DNA of 64,000 bases, from positions 372,001 to 436,000 of the forward strand of contig NZ_JAOQNK010000001.1 of assembly GCF_025961315.1 (NCBI RefSeq), read 5' to 3'. Below are positions 44,869 through 52,639 of this stretch, one piece after another. The position numbers and the translations under genes are program-made. A model generated the notes under the pieces. It ran no database searches. It saw nothing but the letters and a program-made list of their open reading frames with translations, and was not told the DNA's origin. This DNA is from Sphingobacterium kitahiroshimense. Its GTDB lineage: Bacteria; Bacteroidota; Bacteroidia; Sphingobacteriales; Sphingobacteriaceae. The stretch's first letter is position 1, and every line of letters begins with the position of its first letter.

Positions 44869-44898
44869 TTTGCTGATTCAGAATAAAATGTATTTTTG
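44869..44898 (+). promoter_or_regulatory. Putative promoter of the esterase gene
   Basis: TTTG (44869-44872), 18 bases, then TATTTTTG (44891-44898) matches the Bacteroidota promoter layout TTTG-N18/21-TAnnTTTG. The ATG at 44905 lies only 6 bases after the -7 box, so the transcript would be leaderless or nearly so. Confidence 0.5.
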
Positions 44899-44904
44899 TT
44901 TCTT

Positions 44905-45642
44905 ATGCATACGATAAACAATTCTCATAAACGTAATTTTTGGCTTTTAGGTATTATTTTCATGCTAATCTGTAGCATCTGGAATAATGAAGTATATGCT
45001 CAACTAAAGGCGATTAAAGGGGAGACGACCTATCCCTTTTTATTGAATTTACCAGAAGAAGAACAGATCGATAACCTGCCAGGCGATAAACAGCCCGTTT
45101 TGATATTTCTCCACGGAAGGAGTCTGTCGGGTACAAATCTTGATCGTGTTAAACGATATGGCGTACTTTATGCGATGAATAAAGGTCAGGAGGTTTCTGG
45201 TATTGTAATCGCCCCACAGTCAAGAGGCGGATGGGATCCTGATAAAGTTATTGAGATTGTGGATTATGCTATCGAACATTATAACGCCGACCCGGATCGG
45301 GTATATATCTGCGGAATGAGTATGGGCGGATACGGCACAATGGATGTAGCAGGTAAATATCCAGATCGTATCGCAGCGGCAGTAGCTATATGTGGAGGTG
45401 GAAGTGTTAAGTATGCCGACAACCTAAGTCAGGTGCCACTTTGGGTACAACATGGAAATCGTGACCGTGCTGTACCCTTGTCAGAATCAAAAAAAATAGT
45501 CAATGCAATTAAGAAAGCAGATCCTGAAGCTGATGTAACGTTGACTATAATTCCAGGTGGTACACATGGGAGCGTGGAACGCCTTTTCCATCAAGATGAA
45601 ATTTACGAATGGCTGTTCAAGCATACGAGGAAGGGATCCTAA
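44905..45642 (+). CDS. Secreted alpha/beta-hydrolase (phospholipase/carboxylesterase-like)
   Basis: The protein is 245 residues from the ATG at 44905; the longer frame uses a TTG inside the -7 box. A signal peptide ends near NNEVYAQ. The alpha/beta-hydrolase features are QPVLIFLHGRSLSGTNL (oxyanion HG), the nucleophile elbow YICGMSMGGYGT (GxSxG), the acid region PLWVQHGNRDRAVPL and the catalytic His in PGGTHGSVERLF. It resembles esterase/feruloyl-esterase-like proteins of the dienelactone hydrolase group; the substrate is unknown. It may cleave an acyl ester in the periplasm. Confidence 0.88.
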   Translation: MHTINNSHKRNFWLLGIIFMLICSIWNNEVYAQLKAIKGETTYPFLLNLPEEEQIDNLPGDKQPVLIFLHGRSLSGTNLDRVKRYGVLYAMNKGQEVSGIVIAPQSRGGWDPDKVIEIVDYAIEHYNADPDRVYICGMSMGGYGTMDVAGKYPDRIAAAVAICGGGSVKYADNLSQVPLWVQHGNRDRAVPLSESKKIVNAIKKADPEADVTLTIIPGGTHGSVERLFHQDEIYEWLFKHTRKGS

Positions 45643-45929
45643 ACACCTAACTTGTTTTTTTGTTTTATTTAGAGATTAATATTACAAAACAGGTAAACTT
45701 TCAAAATTATTTTGCTCCAAAATGATCCATTATGACAATCGATTGCATTGTCTATTTTGCAATTATTGAATGCATCAATTATAATAATTATAAAAACGAA
45801 TGTTAATTTTTGTTAAAATTCTCAATTTATCAATTATTACTTATTTAAATAAAAATGCATCCAATTGAAGACTCTTGTTATGAGTAGGTTAAGTTTTTGT
45901 TAAGTGCTTTCAATGTTAAATTCTCTTTA

Positions 45930-45937
45930 TACTTTTG
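45930..45937 (+). promoter_or_regulatory. Putative -7 box of the Oar-like receptor gene
   Basis: TACTTTTG matches TAnnTTTG and predicts a leader of about 25 bases before the ATG at 45966. The rest of the 323-base spacer 45643-45965 is AT-rich with no other recognisable feature. Confidence 0.45.
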
Positions 45938-45965
45938 AGGCATATTTATAACAAAAATTTTCTTT

Positions 45966-48900
45966 ATGAAAAGACCTTTACTCTTTTTTGCGCTTGTATT
46001 AGCAAGTTATGGTACCATTCATGCTCAAGTTACTACGAGTAGTGTGACTGGAATTGTGAAAGAATCCTCCGGCCAAGTTACATCAGGAGCCACTATCAAA
46101 GCAACACATGTGCCATCCGGCACGGTTTATTCGAGCGCGGCGAATGCTGCTGGTCGTTTTAATTTAGCGAATATGCGTGTGGGTGGTCCGTACACTGTAA
46201 TCGTTACATATGTTGGCCAAGACCCAATTACGTATGAAAACATTTATCTACAATTAGGTGAAGCCTTCGTTCTTAATCCAGTGTTTGGATCATCTGCAAC
46301 TAATTTAGATGAGGTTGTGATCACCGGTAGAAACACACTCAAGAGTGAAAAGAATGGTGCTTCGACAATCGTAGGGAGACGACAAATTGAAACATTACCT
46401 TCTATTACACGAAGTGTTAATGATCTTACACGATTAACACCTCAGGCAAACGGAACATCAATTGGCGGTGGTAATTTTAGATCAAATAACTTTACATTAG
46501 ATGGGGCTAATTTTAATAATCAATTTGGGATAGGAAGTAATGTGCCTGCTGATGGCTCCCCAATCTCTATTGATGCTATTGAACAGATTTCAGTTAATGT
46601 TACTCCATATGATGTCAGACAATCTGGATTTACTGGAGCAGCAATAAATGCAGTTACTAGATCAGGTAGAAATGAGTTCTTTGGATCAGCTTTTTACACT
46701 GGTCGTTCTGACAAACAACAAGGTACTCGAATTGGTGATGTATTAACTCCTGTAAATCAACTTTCGGTAAAACAATATGGTGTAAGTTTAGGAGGACCAA
46801 TTATTAAAGATAAATTGTTCTTCTTTGTAAACTTAGAACAAAATAAGACTGAGGAACCAGGACCAGTTAAAATTGCATCGTCACCATCAAATCAATTTGG
46901 AGCGCCGGGCACTCCCTCATATGTGGCTAGACCGACCGAAACTTTTATGAATGAAGTATCATCTTATCTTAAGGATAAGTATGGTTATGATACGGGACCA
47001 TATCAAGGGTATTCTAATAAAAGTAACAATGACAAAATTTTTGCTCGTCTTGACTGGAATATAGCTGACAATCATAAGATAAATTTCAGATATAATCAGG
47101 TAAAAGCTAAGACTCCTGCTACAATCAGTAATTCTTACACTGGGTCAGGTGTATCAGGAATAAGCCGCACCGGAAGTAATGCTTTGCATTTTTCTAATTC
47201 AAACTATTTTCAAGAAACAAATTTATATTCTGCCACCCTTGAATATACAGGTAAACTTGGTAATGTAAATAGTTCAGCAAGAATTTCTTATGTAAACCAA
47301 GATGAACCACGTTCTGTAAATGGAGGGTTATTTCCTTTAGTAGATATTAAACAAGGAGATAATGTAATCACCACCTTTGGATACGAACCGTTTTCATATG
47401 GCAATTTACGATCGGTAAAAACTTGGACGGCGAATTATGATTTAAATTATAGTTTAAACAATCATGATTTTACAGCTGGTTTGCAATTTGAATCAAGTGA
47501 TGTTAAAAATGGATTTCAACGTTTTGGTGCGGGATATTATTTATTTAACTCATGGGATGATTTCAAAAATGGAGTTAAGGCGTCAAATTATGCATTGACA
47601 TATCCACTAACATCAGATGGTTCTCAAGCTTTTCCAGGTTTTAAATTTAATCAATGGTCGTTATATGTTCAGGATCAGTTCACAGTTAACGACAAATTGA
47701 AACTAACTGGAGGCTTACGTTTTGAACTTCCAGGGTATCCAGATGTGAGTCAAGTTAAAGAGCACCCTCTAATTTCTGCTTTAACCTTTGCTGATGGATT
47801 AAAAGTAAATACAGGTGTTTTACCAAAGACAAAAGTTATGATTTCGCCAAGATTTGGTTTTAATTATGATATGCTTGGTGATCGCTCATTGATGCTACGC
47901 GGGGGAACAGGTGTTTTTACAGGTCGTATTCCATTTGTATGGATCGTATCGCAGTCAGGTGACTCAGGGATGCTACAAGCCTCTGTAACAAAATCAGGAA
48001 ATGATGTGCCTGATTTTAGTCCTGATATTAAAGCGAACTATCCTTCAACAATTGCTGACCCGACTACTTCCATTTCATCATCGAATATTTCAGTTATGGA
48101 TCCAAATTTAAAATTCCCGTCTACTTGGAAATCGAGTTTAGCTGTGGATTATAAATTACCTTTTGGTTTGGTCGGAACTTTAGAGGGTATTTACAATAAA
48201 GATATTAATGCTGTTGTTGCTCGAAACGTGAACTTGGCAGATCCTAAGGAAATGAATATTGCCGGATATGCAGATCACCGCTTTATATATGGCGATGCAA
48301 ACATAGATAAATACATCAATAAATTAGATAAAGGGCAGGCATCTTCAACTGGTAAAGGCGCATTTTCTGCTATTCAAATGTCAAACCAAAAGGGAGGTCA
48401 TTATTGGTCTATTACTGCTCAGTTGGCTAAAACTTTTGAAGATGGATTTTCCGCTTCTCTGGCATATACAAGAAGTGGTGCTAAAAACTACGGAGATGGT
48501 TCCGGAAGTCAAATAGCTAATCTATGGTCTTTACCCTATCAGTCCATCGGAAATTCAAATATTCCAACCTTGGGATATACTGATAATGTGCTACCTGATC
48601 GACTAGTTGGTTCAGCTTCTTATACAAATAAATGGATTAAAAATTTAAATACTGCTATTACTGTATTTTATTCAGGCTCTTCAACAGGACGGGTTTCTTA
48701 TGCTTACTCTGCTGATTTTAATCGTGATGGACAGAACAATGATCTCATTTATGTTCCTAAAGATGCATCTGAAATCCATTTTGTAGATATTGCTGCATCA
48801 CCGGGATCAATTTACGGAGGAAAAGCGTATACCGCAAAAGAGCAGTCAGATATATTTTTTGCTATGGTTGATGGTGATGATTACCTAAAAAGTAGAAAAG

Positions 48901-49271
48901 GCCAATATGCTGAAAGGAATGGTGGTACTATGCCTTGGAGACATCAATTTGATTTAAGAATTTCGCAAGAACTATTTAGTGGAATAGCTGGAGGTAAAAA
49001 TTCTTTGGAGTTTTTCTGGGATGTCTTTAATATAGGAAATTTGTTTAACTCGGATTGGGGCGTATTTAAGACAAGTAATAATCTATTGTTGATTCCTACG
49101 AATATGTCAGGTACAAGTTCAACTTCTGGATTAGATGTTCAAGGAAATGTTAATCCAACATTTAGATTGAATGGAGCAAATGGAGATGTAATTAGAGCTA
49201 CAACACGAGTAAACGAAACAATTACATCAACATACTATATGCAATTTGGAATTAAATTTAAATTTAATTAA
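45966..49271 (+). CDS. Oar-like TonB-dependent outer-membrane receptor
   Basis: This 1101-residue protein has a signal peptide ending near YGTIHAQ and a carboxypeptidase-regulatory-like domain (SVTGIVKESSGQVTSGATIK). The plug follows (LDEVVITGRNTLKSEKNGAS, then TPYDVRQSGFTGAAINAVTR, GRNEFFGSAFYTGRS), then a long barrel ending YYMQFGIKFKFN. The plug pattern fits the Oar group rather than SusC, and no SusD gene follows. Oar proteins in Myxococcus and Flavobacteria are linked to adhesion, development or peptide/protease export and uptake. It is monocistronic with its own terminator. Confidence 0.93.
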   Translation: MKRPLLFFALVLASYGTIHAQVTTSSVTGIVKESSGQVTSGATIKATHVPSGTVYSSAANAAGRFNLANMRVGGPYTVIVTYVGQDPITYENIYLQLGEAFVLNPVFGSSATNLDEVVITGRNTLKSEKNGASTIVGRRQIETLPSITRSVNDLTRLTPQANGTSIGGGNFRSNNFTLDGANFNNQFGIGSNVPADGSPISIDAIEQISVNVTPYDVRQSGFTGAAINAVTRSGRNEFFGSAFYTGRSDKQQGTRIGDVLTPVNQLSVKQYGVSLGGPIIKDKLFFFVNLEQNKTEEPGPVKIASSPSNQFGAPGTPSYVARPTETFMNEVSSYLKDKYGYDTGPYQGYSNKSNNDKIFARLDWNIADNHKINFRYNQVKAKTPATISNSYTGSGVSGISRTGSNALHFSNSNYFQETNLYSATLEYTGKLGNVNSSARISYVNQDEPRSVNGGLFPLVDIKQGDNVITTFGYEPFSYGNLRSVKTWTANYDLNYSLNNHDFTAGLQFESSDVKNGFQRFGAGYYLFNSWDDFKNGVKASNYALTYPLTSDGSQAFPGFKFNQWSLYVQDQFTVNDKLKLTGGLRFELPGYPDVSQVKEHPLISALTFADGLKVNTGVLPKTKVMISPRFGFNYDMLGDRSLMLRGGTGVFTGRIPFVWIVSQSGDSGMLQASVTKSGNDVPDFSPDIKANYPSTIADPTTSISSSNISVMDPNLKFPSTWKSSLAVDYKLPFGLVGTLEGIYNKDINAVVARNVNLADPKEMNIAGYADHRFIYGDANIDKYINKLDKGQASSTGKGAFSAIQMSNQKGGHYWSITAQLAKTFEDGFSASLAYTRSGAKNYGDGSGSQIANLWSLPYQSIGNSNIPTLGYTDNVLPDRLVGSASYTNKWIKNLNTAITVFYSGSSTGRVSYAYSADFNRDGQNNDLIYVPKDASEIHFVDIAASPGSIYGGKAYTAKEQSDIFFAMVDGDDYLKSRKGQYAERNGGTMPWRHQFDLRISQELFSGIAGGKNSLEFFWDVFNIGNLFNSDWGVFKTSNNLLLIPTNMSGTSSTSGLDVQGNVNPTFRLNGANGDVIRATTRVNETITSTYYMQFGIKFKFN

Positions 49272-49290
49272 ACTATAAAATTAATTTTTA

Positions 49291-49325
49291 AAAAAGGGAT
49301 TTTGCATTTTGCAAAATCCCTTTTT
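49291..49325 (+). terminator. Intrinsic terminator with 16-bp stem
   Basis: AAAAAGGGATTTTGCA (49291-49306) is exactly complementary to TGCAAAATCCCTTTTT (49310-49325), loop TTT, 20 bases after the Oar-like gene. The following 49326-49548 is AT-rich without a visible feature. Confidence 0.92.
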
Positions 49326-49548
49326 TCTTGGAATTAAATAATTCAGATCTTATTATAAACCATTTTTTAAATATAAATCACCAAGCAGAATGATTCAGAA
49401 ATTTGAAGATTTTGCGTTATCAAATTTTGTTTTTGTTTTCTTCTAAAATTAGCTCCTCAAAAACATGATATATTTGATCCTTACAAGATCAACAACTTAT
49501 TGTTTAATCTTTAGTAATTAACGGCATTTTAGATTATTAAATATAATA

Positions 49549-49755
49549 CTATCTTTCTTTTTCTTCGCCTTCAAAGTATTTGTCGGCATAGATGGTTCTA
49601 CTGTAAGTTCCTAGATTATAATTTATTGATCCAGATGTTTGAACTAATAACGTTTGATCAATTTTTCATAAATCGCCTAAAATACTTGCTTAAGTATAAT
49701 TGATTTTTAATTGACAATTCTCTATGGCGATACAGTCTTCTTCTGAAATATAACT
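49549..49755 (-). pseudogene. Decayed ORF remnant with internal stops
   Basis: Read on the minus strand in one frame, this segment gives protein-like sequence interrupted by stops. SYISEEDCIAIENCQ and LKINYT are followed by a TAA (49690-49692), then ASILGDL and a TGA (49666-49668), then KIDQTLLVQTSGSINYNLGT and YSRTIYADKYFEGEEKER before the final TAG. The composition in this frame looks like a secreted beta-rich protein end and is unlike the surrounding AT-rich spacer. There is no start codon. I do not recognise the family. Confidence 0.4.
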
Positions 49756-49781
49756 TTAATACCGAATATTCATCTCTACCT

Positions 49782-50159
49782 TTATGATTTTGTTTTCTTT
49801 AACTCATGAATCTCTTCTTTGAGATGTTTGATGTACTCATCATAACCACCTTTTAATTCCTGCGTATATTTCACTTCTCGGTCACCACCAGCAATATATT
49901 GACTATGATTAAGTATTTGGACTATTTGAAGATCTAATAACTGTTGTAAAGTGCAATTAAAATAATTAGCTATCTCTGATAATTTTTTAAGCGATAAATC
50001 CTCAACAATACCTTCTTCAATTCCAATTAATTCTTCCTTGGTTAGTCCCAGTTCTTGTGCTAAAGATTCGACAGATTTCTTTTTGATGTTACGAAGGGCT
50101 TCAATATTTCTACCAGCTATTCTGATAAGAGCTATTATATCAATGTTATTATTTATCAT
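49782..50159 (-). CDS. XRE-family helix-turn-helix regulator with C-terminal coiled coil
   Basis: This 125-residue protein has an XRE/Cro-type HTH (about 15-72): IRIAGRNIEALRNIKKKSVE, SLAQELGLTKEELIGIEEG and LKKLSEIANYFNCTLQQLLD. A short segment LNHSQYIAGGD follows, then a charged helix EYIKHLKEEIHELKKTKS that could form a coiled coil for dimerisation. It is paralogous to the neighbour at 50184-50588, sharing domain order and the linker word Q-I-x-N-x-SQYI. The ATG is 24 bases after the neighbour's stop, so they form a two-gene unit. The target is unknown. Confidence 0.85.
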   Translation of the reverse strand: MINNNIDIIALIRIAGRNIEALRNIKKKSVESLAQELGLTKEELIGIEEGIVEDLSLKKLSEIANYFNCTLQQLLDLQIVQILNHSQYIAGGDREVKYTQELKGGYDEYIKHLKEEIHELKKTKS

Positions 50160-50183
50160 CTCTACTGTTTTATGTCAAATTTA

Positions 50184-50588
50184 CTATTTTGTGTTTAATA
50201 ATTTATTTAGCAAATCTTGATTTTGTTTTTTTAAATACTCGATTTGTTCTTTAAGTGACTGAATAGCTAGTTCATATCCATCTGCTATGTTATTCGTCAT
50301 AGAATGATTACCTGCAGGTTGATTTATATATTGTGAATAATTAAAAATTTGATGCCCTTCTATATCTAGAACTTGAGCTATCGTAATTTTATAATAATTG
50401 CATAACTTCTTCAATAATACAATACTAAGCCCCAGGTATCGACCATTCTCAATTTTACTTAGAACTGGATAGGTAATATCTATTTCAGATGCAACTGCTT
50501 CAAGTGTTAATTTAAAAGAGTGTCGAACTGTATGTAGGTTTTTACCTATGGTAGTAAAAATCTCGTTGTCATTGCTTTCAGTAATCAT
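50184..50588 (-). CDS. XRE-family helix-turn-helix regulator, paralogue
   Basis: This 134-residue protein has an XRE HTH (about 14-72): IGKNLHTVRHSFKLTLEAVA, SEIDITYPVLSKIENGRYLG and VLLKKLCNYYKITIAQVLD. A linker with QIFNYSQYINQPAGNHSM follows, then a C-terminal helix AIQSLKEQIEYLKKQNQDLL with coiled-coil heptads. It is the first gene of the pair and lies divergent to the structured region upstream of the third SusC gene. Control of that region is a possibility suggested only by position. Confidence 0.85.
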   Translation of the reverse strand: MITESNDNEIFTTIGKNLHTVRHSFKLTLEAVASEIDITYPVLSKIENGRYLGLSIVLLKKLCNYYKITIAQVLDIEGHQIFNYSQYINQPAGNHSMTNNIADGYELAIQSLKEQIEYLKKQNQDLLNKLLNTK

Positions 50589-50764
50589 AATTTGGTATAA
50601 TATAATTATTGTAAATATACAAAATGTTCCTGTGAGTTACAAAATGAATGCTGCTGATTATACTATTTATCTTTTATAAATATTGAGAAAAGGATAAGTA
50701 TTATTGTGTTTGTTTAGGCATTAATAAAAGAGTCTCGGCTATAAAATTCGACAATTAAAGCAAA

Positions 50765-51087
50765 TCGAGGCAGTAGTATTAATGCCCATATTGATATTTT
50801 ATGTACCTTCGGGGCATACTATAGCATATGGGCCTCTACTGTATACCGTATTTGCAGGCGTCGAATCCTTATAGCGCGGTTGTAGAGCCCAGCTATAGTT
50901 AAATAGCATCTAGCCGAAAGTAGACTCGTTACCAATAACGAGTTATGATAATACAACAAAGCCATTTAAGAAAATTAATCCCCCCATAATCTTATACGAT
51001 TATAAGTCATTACGATGACTTAATCGATGAAAGCGTACCGTAGACCAATATATTACCTTTATGATGACCATTTAACGCTTTTCGATT
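50765..51087 (+). other. Hairpin-dense non-coding region upstream of the third SusC locus
   Basis: At least six strong inverted repeats lie in this 323-base stretch. CAGTAG/CTACTG enclosing GCCCATAT/ATATGGGC (50771-50841) has an inner CC-TTCG-GG tetraloop hairpin (50800-50818). Others are TATAGC/GCTATA (50870-50897), ACTCGTTA/TAACGAGT (50924-50943), ATAATC/GATTAT (50986-51003) and AAGTCA/TGACTT (51004-51021). The last is a 13-bp stem AATCGA-AAAGCGT/ACGCTTT-TCGATT (51022-51087). No frame here looks coding. It could be a structured RNA or a set of operators; no known RNA family is recognised. The flanks 50589-50764 and 51088-51202 show nothing further. Confidence 0.45.
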
Positions 51088-51202
51088 CCATCATTTATTT
51101 ATAGCCTAGGCGCAATCTTACGAGCTCCTGATTAGTTTCATTTGGAAGCTGTTCTGGATATCTACTGTACTCAGGTAAATGCCAAAATTATAAACCTTAG
51201 AA

Positions 51203-52639
51203 ATGAACAATTTTTATAAGGATGGGAGAGTATATGCCTACTTGAAGGGTATTATTCAATCCATTTATAGGATAAAAAACAAGTGCAGTAAACACGAGGT
51301 ATTACCCGAATACTCTATTACTAACAAAGCGCTTGAAAATAATATTGCACATGCAACTAATGCTGTTTTTGTGAGTCATTATGGCTTCCGTGAAGGCTTG
51401 AAAAACCTTCGCGATAATGCTGGGACTGGTTCTGGACTGATTCGGAAATCATATGGCAGTTCTTCGACTGTTGTTTTTCAATTCACCAGAGAAAAAACAA
51501 AGAATCAGCATAGAACAAGTAAACGAAATACAAACCAATCTGCACCAAGAGAGCCGGAAATGCGCCACAATAAGCCTCTCAACGGTAAACAATCGGTAAT
51601 GAAATGCCAGACAAACGGCAATGAATTGGTAATAAACAAGCAAGGAAATACCACAAAAATAGCAGAAGGTAAGCAAAGAAAAACTAGAAAAATGAGAAGG
51701 TTAATAAATCCTGATTTTTTCCTGACCAAATTAACACCAAATTCTAAGTTTCTTCGGCTGGGCTTCGAGTCTGCATCGGGATTTCATCGGCTACAGTGCA
51801 TGAAAAGTCGAAGGATAGTCGAGCAAAACCTGAGTGGAAGTAGAAAAAGGGGTAAAGACAGGGAAAAGAAAGTTAGTAAAAGTTTACTGGATGTGGCAAA
51901 AATCAAATTGAGGCATTTTATGGCAGGTACCCGCTATATACCTCCTTTTGACCCGCTTCGGACCTTGTTTTACCTCCAGTCGTCGTTGCACCGTATGTGC
52001 ACCGTACCTCTCTCGTCCCTGCACCAGGAAAAGGACGGTGCAACTATGGTGCAAGTGTGGTGCAGTTACGGGGAAACGTACTACAAGGGTAAAAGAAGGT
52101 TAAAAGAAAGTTCCAACAAGATCCGAAGCGATGGCTTTGCTTTTTTTATGATTTTCATGAAGAATGTACTTGCTAAAATCGTTCTTGATGTACGGTTAGT
52201 GTACGGTTTATTCACGAATGCCCTACTGACAAGGTACCTAAAAGGTACTGGGAATGTACTGGAGAGCTACCAAAGAGCTAGTGAGGTTAATAGGTTAGCA
52301 GTGCTTGAACTGGCTTATGCTAGGCAAGTATTTGGATTTAGTTTTCCATGTGTTGCCCAAGCGTCCGTAATGCGTATGTTAAGTACTGGTAATGCATGGA
52401 TAGTGCGTAAAACGGTACCCGTTTACGCACTACTAACGCACTATCAACGCTTTATCTATGCTTCATCCATACTTAATCCCTACACCGAAAGCGCATTATC
52501 CAAAATAAGGGGATTTAAGCGATCCAATTTCTTTTGCCAGGCATCTGAGTGGTTATGCATTAATAATCTATCTAATCGCTTAAAATGCTTTTCAAATCAA
52601 GTACAAGAGAGTATAAGAGATGTTGTGAATGAACGTTTT
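51203..52639 (+). other. 479-codon in-frame extension upstream of the SusC signal peptide, repeat-rich
   Basis: The reading frame of the third SusC stays open for 479 codons ahead of its signal peptide, from an ATG at 51203. The predicted extension is Lys/Arg/Ser-rich, matches no family I know and is not an STN domain. Its DNA is full of short words repeated within a few bases (TGCACCGTA twice near 51987, GGTGCA three times at 52037-52072, AAAAGAAGGTT/AAAAGAAAGTT near 52091, GTACGGTT twice near 52191, ACGCACTA twice near 52425). Large palindromes are also present (51985-52044, 52399-52445, 52515-52583). It may be a structured leader that happens to be open, or a diversifying coding segment. 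Confidence 0.5.

Noticed and set aside
50850..50900. tRNA-like T-arm (GTCGAATCC) in the structured region
   Set aside because: The flanks do not form an acceptor stem, D-arm or anticodon arm; only a short resemblance.
50700..51100. Invertible (phase-variable) promoter flanked by inverted repeats
   Set aside because: Several different short palindromes are present instead of one long flanking pair, and no recombinase gene is nearby.
51980..52450. CRISPR-like array
   Set aside because: Repeated words are 6-11 bases, irregularly spaced and diverged, with no constant repeat-spacer unit and no cas genes.
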